A stretch of DNA of 64,000 nt. Source: Ixodes scapularis. Its lineage: Eukaryota; Arthropoda; Arachnida; Ixodida; Ixodidae. Of the stretch, positions 9,205 to 21,800 are shown piece by piece. The notes under the pieces are model-generated. The model saw nothing but the letters and a program-made list of their open reading frames with translations. It ran no database searches and was not told where the DNA came from. How positions within the stretch are numbered: position 1 is the stretch's first letter; each line of letters opens with the position of its first letter. The translations under genes and the position numbers were made by a program. The stretch is taken from positions 9,195,618-9,259,617 of the forward strand of contig NW_024609857.1 of NCBI RefSeq assembly GCF_016920785.2, given 5' to 3'.

Positions 9205-12200
9205 ATAGATAAATAGCTTTTATTTATATGTACAGCATATACAAAAGGCCGTCTGTGTGTTTGTGTGTGTTACCAAAAATTCTGTATGTTACTTACACTT
9301 CAAAATTTAAACAGTGTTTGCGGCAAGAACGACGACACCCAAAAAAACTACAGAGAAAAAAAAAAGTGATGTTCGTTGTTTGAAATAAATGCTGATGAAG
9401 TACGTGGACTAACAGGTGGAGGATGTGATTACTTCCTAAACAGCCAAAATTAACAGTTGCGGCATTTTTTTCTCGTTCTAAATGCAACAGGGTTCATCCA
9501 CACATGTACTCATTCACACATTTATGTAGCATTTTTGTGCAGTCGTCAGCCAATACACGCAAAAAAAAAAAAAACGGGACTGCTTCTCACAATTTAGTCG
9601 ATCCAAGATTGAAAAATCACATCAGAATTCCAAACATTCCTTCCAACCATGTGTTTGAAACGGGTGACTAGAACACAGTGTTGTAAAGATAACCCAGAAC
9701 AAAGCAAACGGACAAGTTCTCTCCGCACACGCGGTGTTCTCCTAGAACTTGCATAAGAATGCTGCGCAACCCTAATAAATATATACAGCACTTCTTGAGC
9801 TTTGTGCCAAAAGCAAAGCCTGAGGTGTGTACAAAAATTATGCTTTCCAAACAGGAGGCTGTCTCCCTTTCAAGTCTCGAGACCAGTGGCGGCTTGTTCT
9901 GCACGTGTATCACAGTGAAAAAAAAAAAAACAAGAAACAAAAACTCTTCAAACTTGCACACAATCACAGCATGAACCGTCATGCTTAGCAAACATACACA
10001 AATGTGGTCCAGCACCTATCGTATGCACTCGTATCAAACTTGCTTCTTCAAATTGTCTTCTTGAAAGCATTCTTTCTTTTTTTTTTTTCCCGCAGGGTTT
10101 ATAGTATTTTGTTTCCTACTTGTAAAACAACTTCCGTAGCTCCTTCTCACAATGTAACACCTTTGGCATACCACAACAACAGCTACTCTGTTCATTTTGC
10201 ATCCTGCAACTCCTTGGAATGTTTGTTGCTCAAAGCAGAATGACAACAGCACAAACAGTAAGGGAGGGGTTAGGGAAAAAAAAACCAACATGGCCAACAA
10301 CTATTCCTACCTACACAATGAACACATATTCCAGCACTGCACCTCAATCTCCTTCGGAAAGGAAGCACTCCAAACGAGCAACGCGTGATTGTAGCAAACT
10401 CTCACATAATTTTCGTCACTGTATCCTCCCGCTTCGTGACATATGAGCATGAATGAAAACTACACAAAGCAAATTCACTTGTACAAAAAACAAAAAATAA
10501 AAGTTCCAGAAGTGAGCCCAATTTCGACAAGGTAATCTGACAAGGAATGAGAGTGGCAACAAAACAATGGGAGAAAAAAAAGATGAATAATATCCATGCC
10601 GGCACCGTGTTCCCATGACTGCAAACAAGCTTTCCATCACACGGTCGTATCTTTGCTTCTCTGCAGCGCGCTCTTTGGATGCAGGGCAACTGCACGCAAG
10701 TCTGTAAGGCAGAGTTCTTCGGGAATATATATAGTCTGTGTAGATCTGTGTGTGTATGTATATACTAGCTATCGTATTCTTTTTTTTACAGGAGGTAGAA
10801 TATGTCTGCTCAGTCCAATTATTTGTTTTGCCACCAAAAACTGCCCGCAAACAATAAAAAATAAAGCCACGACAGTCGGCGATGCTCTTTCCTAGACGGG
10901 GCTATTCAACCACTTAAATGTGTCCAGTCATCAGACTATCTAGTTTTGGGGGCAAGATCTTATGGGAGCAAAAAAACAGAACCAACAAAATGAGCAAATA
11001 CTTCCACACTGTGCCAAGTGCCATTCCCACTGATGAGACCGTGTCGCGCGACGCGGGCGTGACATGCCACCAAAGACCGACTAGCCAATTACTATACGTC
11101 TTGGGCCTTTGAGCTATTCCATCTATGTACATATTTACAGGTGTGTGCTAATGTGACGATTGCTACGACAGCTGTGTAGGCCCATCGCACGTCAAGTTTT
11201 GCTGTGCATTTTGCCCAGCACGTGGGGCAGGTACTCGACTTGCCACATACGCTCGGAGTCCTCACCTACACCTGTTGGCATGGCTCCTAGACGTCTGTGT
11301 ATGTACATATGCAGTGATGTGGTGTGATGTACTGCTGGCAGTTACATTGACGGCCTGCTCTACTTTGTCTCGCAAGAAAAAGGCAAGTGCTTGGCAAGCT
11401 TGAAAGAAAAATCAAAAGAAAGAAAATCCCAGAAAAATAGGAGCAAAAAGTCCAGAACTGAAAAACCAGATTTAAACAAATTTACAAGAATAGGCAAGTT
11501 TGATAAAAGTATTGCAGCAAAGAAAACAAAAAAAAACGTAGCACAGCAGCATATCAGTGGGACGAGAAAAAAATAAAGGGACAGACATGGGTGATAAGCG
11601 TTTGCATTCTGGACATGTCGGGCTCACTCCTCTCTTCAGAAAGAAAGGCTCGGCTCAGACGGGAGAGAAAAGGCTTTCATCCCAGAAAGTGTGATTCACC
11701 TGTTTTGAATGAAAATCGGTGCAAATAAACCACTCAACTTTAGTGAATAGTGGTTTTGAACTGAACAGAGTTATATATCAACTCTTAACTTTGAGAGTGC
11801 AGAAACAGCTAGGAAGGCATCATCTACCTTTGCGCAGTGGATGCTACAAATAATGTGTTCTTAGATTCCGACTACCCATTTGCACACTTCAAATTCCTCT
11901 CGCAAATTTCCCCAAGATCAACTTTACCTACAAACTTCACAAATTTTATTATTCGCTCCGAAAGAGGAAGAAAAAAGGGCATCAAAAAGGAGGGGCCAAA
12001 GGCCACGATTGCGTTATGTGCCACAAAACCTCATAAGGCGTCCATTGCAATGTTTCTCTCTTCTCTGCATTTCATGCTAGTATCGTTAACAAAATTGTTC
12101 CATAAGAAAAAAAGAAAAGAGAGCAGGCAGACATGTTAATGCCTTCTCACCGACACGCAACGCCGACCTATAGTCGGTGACAGGTTTAAGAGTTCAGGGG

Positions 12201-12539
12201 AAACTTTTCCCACCTCTTTCCACTTTAGTAGAGCATATGCTGGAGAGGAGGTTGACCTCCATCTCCAGCGTTTGGTCTGCTAAATCCGAAAGACGTAGAG
12301 GAGCTTCCCCTAAGCTCTTTACCTGCCACCTACTACAGCTGGACGTCACGTCGGCTGCATCACCAGAACTTGTGCGCAAGAAAAAGAAAGAAAACGAGCG
12401 GGAGACACAAGTAGGCAGACACATCCAGCACAACGCACCGTGCCAGGTAAAGAGTGCTACGACGAGACTGGTGCGCAAGTCCGCGTGCCGCCTCCAACAA
12501 CGACGAGTCACCCACCCGGTAGTTTGTTGGAGGCCTCCA
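9205..12539 (-). other. ATXN7: ATXN7 3' UTR and polyadenylation signal
   Basis: Downstream of the ATXN7 stop, the minus strand runs about 3.3 kb without any recognised exon or transposon to AATAAA at 9219-9224 (TTTATT on the + strand). The absence of repeats is notable in this window and fits an exonic UTR. A shorter UTR is possible, since another AATAAA lies near 11943-11949. The end is inferred, not demonstrated. Confidence 0.5.
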
Positions 12540-12814
12540 TCACGTAGGCATGGAGCCTCCAGGCACCTTGAGTTGCTGCTGGGGTGGCCTGTGGCGCCGC
12601 TCGTCGTTGGGGAGGAGCAGGGGAAGCTTGAGGGCTGAGGGCATCAGCTGTGCTTGGACCTGGCTGGCAAGCACTTGCTGGTACAGTTGCTGCTGCTTGG
12701 TCGTCGGCATCGTCGCCTGCAGGGACGCGTTTGTGCCGACCGTGGTTCCGTGGGCTATGCTGGCACCGGGATCCGCACTCCTGGCTTGGTGGGGTCTCGA
12801 GCCATTCCTTGCTC
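12540..12814 (-). CDS. ATXN7: ATXN7 coding exon 12 with stop codon
   Basis: Phase 1 entry selects the frame ARNGSRPHQARSADPGASIA, then TTKQQQLYQQVLASQVQAQ and PPQQQLKVPGGSMPT, stop TGA at 12540-12542. The short glutamine-rich patches are the only Q-runs in the protein. The acceptor is gactgacag/GAGC. Confidence 0.85.
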
Positions 12815-15800
12815 CTGTCAGTCGAGCCAGTAAACAAGTTGTTAAGTGACACATTAGGTACAACAATTATAACAAGGCTATTAGTTACACATACACTCAC
12901 AAACTGCTGATGGAACTATACAAGCTGTTTGATTTTTATTCAAACTGATTTTTTTTTTTTTAGGAAAAGGGCAAAAGGTGGACAAGAGTCATCGTTACCT
13001 TATATTTCTCAGACTAGGTGGACATTGGTGAGGGAATACTAAATATAAGTCAACCTTTTCAAAGATAAATATCTCAAATTAGAGTGGCAAAAAAAGAAAA
13101 AAAAATATATATATATAAAACTTTTTAGCAACGAAACTATTTATTTTTATTTTTCAGAATTGGGGTGGCGTTTAGGGTTATATTCAGAGTCGATCTATAT
13201 GCAAAGATAGATGGCAATCATCACGGTAAGTTCACCAATTAATTAAAATCTGTTAATTCCCCCCCTTTTAGAAACACCTGTATCTGCCCCTGACGACACA
13301 ACCGAAATGACTGTCACTCTTTTAAGCATTATTGTGGACAGGGCTTGTGAAGCTCATTTTGCGTAAAACTTTTAAATCAAGCCAAAAAAAAAAAAAAGTT
13401 TGATTAATGTTTAGAAAGTTATCTCTTTGCAAATTTTTTATATTGGTCTGGCCTCTAACAGTAATTGCTGTCAATATTGCAATTTCAACATGACCCCTGC
13501 CCAAGGGACACATCCGGCGTTCAGATGGCCGCTGTCTTTCCAGTGACGCCTGGCCCAAGGCCCGCTGTTACTAAAACCAAAATAAGCGTATGCTAACAAA
13601 ATGGTGCTGCAGCATGCACTAAAAGCGCAAACAAAGACGTAGAAAAGAATGAGAGATAACCGCATCAAAATGCAGGATCTCTTGCCATATACTCGCCAAG
13701 TGGGCGCTTCTGCGGTATTTTACAGTACCTGTAAAATCACGAGATATAACCCACCTAACTTCAAGAGCACCGAGAGTCGGCCCACCAAGTGGGCAGACTC
13801 TCGGTGTACAATCAAGAAAAGTTTAAAAGATTGCCATTTTTAGGTTGTGTCCCTTCCAAGCTTGTTATGGTGGCGAGGGGCAACGAAGCAAAGATGACTG
13901 TACTTCCCACTCAGCAATGTTTACTTATATCCCGCATAGCGAACTAGCCGCATTTACGCCGAGGCCATCATTGATCCCAACACTACTATTACTAGGAGTG
14001 GGCCATCTTTCGGTGTTAAAAAATATATAGAAAATCGATCCAAATATAGGGGTGGGCTGTCTTTGGGGGTGGAGCATCTCTCGGGATTTTACGGTAGGCT
14101 AATTTATTTAGTATTTCCTCGTTTGTACTGTCTCGACTATTTGCCGGCCCTCAAGACTGACAGGTCCCCAATCCGGCCCCTTTGCCAAAACATTTGGAGA
14201 CTCCTGCCTAAAGCCAATCATTGAGAAGTTAACTTATTTTAGTTAATTAGCCAACTTACCATGAGGATTATCCCATCTAATGTCCACCAAGCCCGATAAA
14301 TGCACGGAGAAGACGGCACTTATCTCACTCTCGCAGCTTTTTAAAAAAGAAAGTCTGATTTGAACTAAAATTGAACACCTCGAATATTCTTTAGATCCGG
14401 AGGCCGCTTGCTACGAGTAAACCACCATTTAAAAGACTCCATTTTTTTTTTTAGAGCGCAGCTCTTAGGCGCTTGTTTCCGGCTTGGGCAGCATCGGCGT
14501 CACCATCGGCGTAACCGTGAAATCACAAGACCCCCCCCCCCCCCCCCCCCAGGTCACGTGACCCTCCGTACCCTTCCCTCCTCCTCCTCCTCAAGAGCTG
14601 TGCTCTAATTCGGCGTTACAGGGAGTTGTAAACGGCTTTCTTTCTTTTTTTTTGTCCGAGCAGGTGTTGTCATATGCGGTCTTACAGCCACGCTAGGGGT
14701 CCAGCCCAGTGAGAGAGGGAAGAGCACACCTTTTGCTAGATGGGCAGGATGGCAAGTGGCAGCCTCCAGGGACCCTGGCACGGTGTGGTTTGGCGATGGG
14801 TACAGCTTGCTCTGTCCCAGGATGCTGGGCAGGCCGTTGGACAGGGGGCTTGCCGTGGGCGCAGACACTTGCGAGGATGCCATTAGTTCCTGTGGCACAC
14901 ACACATTCGTGTCTGCTCGGTTTCACTGCATGCTTAGTATGAACATCCCTGAACAAGGGGGGGGGGTCTGGTGCCCCCCTTATTTTAGAAGGTTGTTACG
15001 GACGACAACATCGGCTATGCCCTTCGGATGTACCACTGCCCAGATAACTAAATTCCTGTTTGCTGATAGGTTTGCCACCTGCCCAGCTTTCAACCAACGA
15101 GCCAGTTTTCTGGATAGCAGGTCGGTTGCTTCTTCAACCATCCAAGTGCTTTTTTTTTTTGGTGTGTGTGTGTGTGCGGGTGGGGGGACTTTTATAAACA
15201 TATTTTATACTCGTTTCACCTAAACATAATGAAGGTAAAACAGCGCAGAACGACAAAGACTAAAAGGAAGGAACAAACACGCCGGGACAGGCACCTCAAA
15301 AATCGTAGTAAAATAAGTCCGGCTTTTCGCAAAGCATTACTAATTTCCCCCTTTATGTAGATAATTAAGATATACGTAGGTGCATTTTAGATTAGATATT
15401 TGTTATCTTATCAAGATGTACCTGGTTTCAAACACCAAAAGCATTGCTTCTTCCTCTGACAATCAAATCTTGTAAGAACAACTTCGCATGGCATATGAAC
15501 AATGTGCAAATCTTCCTTTTTTCTTGAGGTGAAAATGAGTATAAACCATAATGCAATTTACCTTTTTTTTTACCGAAAGTGCACAAAATTTTGTTAAATA
15601 CCAAGTAGAGAAAGCAAGTGAGCAGGCTTGCTTGAGAAATGACAGCATCGTTCAAAATCTCTAAGCAGGTGTGGCAGCAAATGAACACACGAGAGGGAAA
15701 TGGGAGAAAACAGGAAGCCTGGGGGGTGCGGGAAGCACATGACTACTCCAAAAGACTGATGAAAACTGGCGCACAATGAGACAAGGAGAAAGGAGGAAAG

Positions 15801-18800
15801 AGGAAAGAACACAGACCACAGACAGGGACATACTCGCAACTCTGATATAATAGGTGAAGAAAAGAAAGAAGAAAGACTCATCACAGGGGACACCGGGGCC
15901 AGCGGGAATGCGTTCAGTCGCAACTAACCCGTCCAGCTTACCACCTTACTACACAGGGCTGCCCTGTCCTCCCGATAGCTGTGTGTGCCTTTGGAAGGGG
16001 GTAGGGGAGAATGCACTTACGACTTTTAACAATCTAACAATCGTCGGCATCCTGACAGACACATGTGGTGCTATTGTCCATCCACAAAGGCAGGCAGCTG
16101 CTACGTTTCCACTTTCTTCCTTACTTTTCCGCTTGTTTTCTTTTCAGCCACGTAGGTCCACACAATGTTTAAAAAAAATGTATTTGCTTCATTGCTTTCA
16201 AACTCGGTTCTTTTTTTGTCCTTTTAACCGTCACTTTTTGGGGTGTTTTCGCCCAAACACGAGAATATGCTGAAACATGTGCCGGCTTGTCTTGGGGAAA
16301 GGCTGACATCTGTAGCAAAATTGTAGCCTGCTTGTGTCCCAAAGTGACAAGAGCAGTGCACAATAGAAACAGCTTGCTAAGCGCTCGAGTGCTTACTCAT
16401 TCCTGCTGCACAGGATGAGCAGAAGTGCGGGATTTGTTTCGGACGCTTTACTTTTCAAGAAATGGCACTATCACAGACAGTATGAGCTGAAACAGTGCTC
16501 CGGCCGGCGCACAGCCCTACCTGCGCCACATGTCGCACCGCTCTGCACACACGGCACCCTGAGGCCGAGATAAATTCTCGCTTGCACTCGCTAAGCCACT
16601 GCGCTCTTTCGGCCATCTGTTAGCGCAACGGCGGGAAGGGGGGAGGAGTGGGGAGGGAGAGCGCCCAGATTTTGGGGAGTGGGAAAGGAGGGTTCAATCT
16701 CCAAACTGCCCCTCTGCCACGACCGCCCTCTGCTTAAGCCACTGAACTGTTTCCATTAAAAAAATTACAATCATTCAATCGATAAGAAACTAAATATGCG
16801 TTTAATAAAACATTTATCCAGAAACTACCTACCAGAGAGAGCACGATAGCAAAGATACGAGTGTGACAACGCATTTTCCACTTCGGCACTTTCTTGAAAT
16901 GCACTGAAATGCATGTCAGCTGAAAATGTGAACATCGGGCTGCACGGAACATGCATCGTGATGGTGGTTCCGTCGGCCAATATTTCCGCTAGCAGACGGC
17001 CGGAAGAGCGCGGAGAGCGCAAGTGAGAATTCATCTCAGCTTTAGGGTGTGCAGTGTTTGCGGAGCGATGCGACAGGCGGCGTGGGTAGCACCGTGCGCA
17101 GGCCGGAACGCTGTCTCAGCTCACACTGTCCGCAATAGTATGTATCTCTATGCAGTGAGCAGCGGGATGGGCCGTATGTGTATCAACTTTACCGCGTTTC
17201 GTCTCAAGCGCTGACGAGTGTCTTTCCAAAGTTCAGTGTTGAGTATTTATGTACTTACATGTGCCATTGTATTATTATACCTATATTAATTGATTTTACT
17301 TTGGGAAGCTCATGTCAAAATAAATTGACTCTGTATAATAAAGACTGTGAACACTACATCTGTCGTTTCACCAATTCAACCCCACATAATTACACCCCCC
17401 CCTTCAATCCCGCCCGGACAATCTTTTTCTTGGAGAAAAGGTGGCAACTCTATCGTTTGATCATGCTGACTAAGATAAGACCGGAAGCACAGAATGTATG
17501 CGTACAGGCGCGTGGGACACCAGCACAAACCACACTCCGTACGAGGGTTATGCCAATTTTGAATGCAAAAGCATTAAAGGGAAGCTACAGAGCTTCTTGG
17601 GAAAAATGAGTTAGAAGTGAATTCTAGTGTCTTTTTACCCCGTGAACCCGAATACCCAAACCATTTGCTGCGCAAGTATTGGTAAACGCGAGAAAAACGC
17701 GAAAGACAGTCGCTGTACGTGACGTCATCGACGGATCTTTTGGCTGCCCAAGGCTAGGGAGGCGGGGCTTCAGTCCTACTTTGAAATTGCTCGTATGGCT
17801 CTCCGGCGCGTCGCATTGAAATATAATTTTGATATCTATTATTCCAAAGGCGAAATGAACGCAATTCAAGCGTTTTTTCTCAAATGTAGAAGTGCCCCAT
17901 CTTCCCTTTAACCGTCCCATGGAGCGAGCCGACAACATCAGCTTTGAAGCCATGCCAAACGGCCCCTAAACTCCTTTCTCCGAGTGAAGCCGCAATCTAA
18001 TGGCTCCCAGCTTTGAAGCCGAGCAAAAAGCCTAACCAAACGGCACCTGGTTTCCCCGCTCCCAATGGAGCGCAGTGAAGCCAAAATCTGATGAATTTCG
18101 GCTTCGGTCCAATTGGCTGGCGCACGTCATAGTTTTAAGAAACGTGGCTCCCACTGGCCGCTGCGCATCAGTTTCAAGGACCGCCACCTCATGACGCTGC
18201 GGGTCTGTGCTGCCAGCGCGCCGGTAAAACGAAGAGTCTGGCCGCCGAGCGAGGCGGCTCCACCGCCGAGACCAGCGTGGCGAGGAGAGCGCGCACGCTG
18301 CCGTCCACGCCAGTACGCCGCAGACAATCAAAGGGAGTGGAACAATACATGCATGCTTTTGCATTCACAACTCATAAGAAGTGCTTAAATGTAGCTCAGG
18401 CCTTTTTATTGTGCACCACAGATGTTAGCCACGCCGAGACCAAATAAACGAGCGCACTGTGCGGGTGCTATCTTATTTGGCTGTTGCGAGATGTGTGACA
18501 TCAATGAGGCGAGCGATCGCACTTCTCTCGCCAGCATGTTTTGCAAAGAGCCTAATCCTTCCAGAGAAGCTGTGCTATGCAGCTCGCTGGCCATAGTATC
18601 AGACTGCCAACGCACCGACCCAAGCTTGAGTCCAGCTGGGGCTCGAACTTTATAAATAAGCTTTATAATCACTTTAACGTTGTGTAATGCTCCCAGCGTG
18701 TCACTTGTTCACGACGCTCGTTCGTGACAGTTTTCTCACAGAGACCGACTCATAAAACACATTCTGTGTTACTAACAGAACTGCTTGCATGATCACAAAG

Positions 18801-21800
18801 ATGACTCGCATTGTTACAGGTATTCGGTAACATATGAGGTCATTCAAGTTTTACGATAAATAAAGAGTGACTACTAACCGAGTCCTAAACCTCAGGGACC
18901 TAATGTTTACAAAGAGAAAAACATCACTGTAAGAAAAGAAAGAGTACTGCTCTCCAATGGCTATAGTTATAATCACCAGTGAAAAGAGGCCGGGCAGGCC
19001 TCGGTAGGTAGTCTCTCTTCAATTATTTTCCCCTAAACTAGTCCCATGAAATGTTCACGTCCAAGTTACATAATGTCAGGGAACCTGTTGCACATCAGGA
19101 AAACTAGCTAGTGCCAAAAAGCCATACAAGAGCATAGCTAAGAACAATATTAGTGAAATTGATTAAAATCTTTGGGATGTGGAATGGAAGCAACAGCCTT
19201 ACTTACCACTCTATTAAAAGTCAGCATGCCACAAAAATAGTCACAGTCATCACATTTTACCCAGTTTTGTAATTACACATCCTGCATACTCTTACTTCGC
19301 GGACGTAATACTCGGTAAAAGTGTTCACCATTTAATAAAGGCAGGGTGAATTAGGCACCGTGGAACAGAGATTTGCAAACACCAAGCAGTCTACTCCAAT
19401 TAGATATCCACATTTTCTGGCTTTTCTAGATTTCACATAATATATTTTTTATTAAGATCCTCTGATTAACCTGGGGAAAAAAAAATATGCTTAACACAAT
19501 CTGTAAAAAAACATATTCAGAGCCATCAGCAAATCAACTATTCTCTCTTAGTTATACTCATATGATGACATCAGCAAAATCAATGATTCTCTAATAGACT
19601 GATATGATGACAGCAAGTGAATTGAAACTGATTTAGCACATAGATGACATTGTTAATAAAGCTAGAGGTAAATGTTTTACACTTCGGCACACCTTGAAAT
19701 TCGCTGATTGAGAAACAAAGAAAACTGCATACCAAACACTCATTCGACCCATCCTACAATATGCTAACACAGTTTGGTATCCTCACACAGCAAGTGGAAT
19801 GAACAACATTGAATGAGTGCAAAAACTTGCTGGGAGATCATATTTAATAATTATCGGTATAGTGTTTCGGCATCAGGTTTACTGAAACAAGCTAACATCC
19901 AGTCACTGGAGACAAGAGCAAGAATAAACAGATTGCGTAATTTAAACTCTTTTATAAACTGGTTATTTAATGTTAATAATGCAAAATACATAGAATTTTC
20001 TAAGACAGGATTGGCTAGACTAAATCATAGGCACAATCTGTTTAGATATTCTTTTTCCCCTCAGGCAATCGGCAAATGGAACTCTTTACCAGACGAAGTT
20101 GCAACCCGTCCGTCATTGGACGTTTCTGTTGAGGCAATTATTTCTGCCATGAGTAAGTGTTCTTGAGTGCAATATGCCACTGTTTTTTGTAACCCCCCTG
20201 CTATGGCTCACAGGTGGGAGCCGCGGTATTCTTTAAATAAGTTTTAAAAAATTCAAAAGTCGGTGATAGTTGTAATGACAGTTGTATGATTCTGGCCTTA
20301 GCAACAGCAGATATAGGAACAATGAGACCCCCCTAAAAATGGTGATTCCTGTGGCAAAGCACTGGATTGCGGTGTCCAGGTAACCTCCCAAAGGGTTTTT
20401 GGCTACAGGGAGTCATATTTTTTGTGAAACACAATGTAAAACCACAATTCGAGGATTAGCGCAGGGAACTGTGATGACACAGACTTGGATAGCGACGGGT
20501 AACCGTTTCCCGCAACTATCCGTTCCTGCCTTTCGACGCTTTTAGTGCAGTACGAGACCACTCACGTCATCTTGCACCGAGACGGGGGTAGCATATGCAT
20601 CGGAGCGAGCGAATACGACCACTCGCATCATATCCACACAGTTAAACAAATATGAAATTGTTATTTAGGACAAACTACTTGTCTTTCTCTCAAATTAGAG
20701 CATTTCGAGTGCCCAATAAAATTTGGGACTCCATTTCCGTGGCACCGATAGTGCGAGAGGCTTGCGTTTTGAGTTGCAGTGAAGAAACACTCTTTTGAAA
20801 CTTGCTGGCGTAACCTTCGCTAATGTTCACAATTTGTCCCACCCATAACATGTGCTAAAATTGAGTATGCTATTTTAAGCTCCCTAGAGTAACTAAAGTT
20901 ATCATTCAAAGCCCCAGAACAATTTGCACAAAGAGAGTGGCACTGCTGTAATGTTTCTCGCTCATGTTGTTAATTTCTTATATAAATCAGCACAGGTAAT
21001 TAAGGTTTATTTCACAAAGAAAGAAAAATCAGTAAATGCATTAGTATCTTGATGAGCACTACAAATCGAGAACACTAAATAAAAAATTGTGTAAAGAGGT
21101 CAGTCATGGTATATACTGTGAATGCCAAGTAAGAAACAGTAGCACAAAAACATAACATGTATCATCACCAGCATTGGGAAGTACTCGAGTATACTGTACT
21201 TGAAGTACTACAAGCACGTTTAGAAAACTTGTACTTGACGTGAAGTACATTCTCTGAGTATGTACTCGTATTTTACTTAAAGTGTTCATTCTGACACTTT
21301 CCCAGGAAAGTACAACTCCAGACTTCCAAGTACATTCCCTGGTCTTCTTAAATTTGTATAACAAAATGATGCCTTGTCAACATATAAGTGCCTTATGAGT
21401 TGTGTTAAATAGTTTGTCAGCAAGAGTAAAACAACTACCCTGTGGCCACTTGATTTTGTCCAATATGTGCCACCATGTCTGAAAATAACTGATACACCCT
21501 CGATTAGCCCTGGCCCCTGGGGTAGTGCAAACCAGTAAAAAAAGAAAATACTGTATGAGGGAATGAAAGGGCACCACAAAAGATTGTGTTAAAACTACTT
21601 GTAATTTAATTTGAAAGTACATTGTATTTATACTACTTTACTTCAAGTACCTCGTGCCCAGTGTACTTGCTAGTTTACTTGAGGTACGTAACCACTCACT
21701 CACTTTGTACTGCCTAGATGTACTTAACCCAACACTCACTATCTTGGCCAAAATAATCTGAAACGCCACGACTCACAATAAAACTGTCGGAGCTGCCCGT

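Noticed and set aside
18640..18656. tRNA gene suggested by the GGCTCGAACTT motif
   Set aside because: Only a B-box-like motif is present; no cloverleaf or acceptor stem can be formed, so it fits a SINE remnant.
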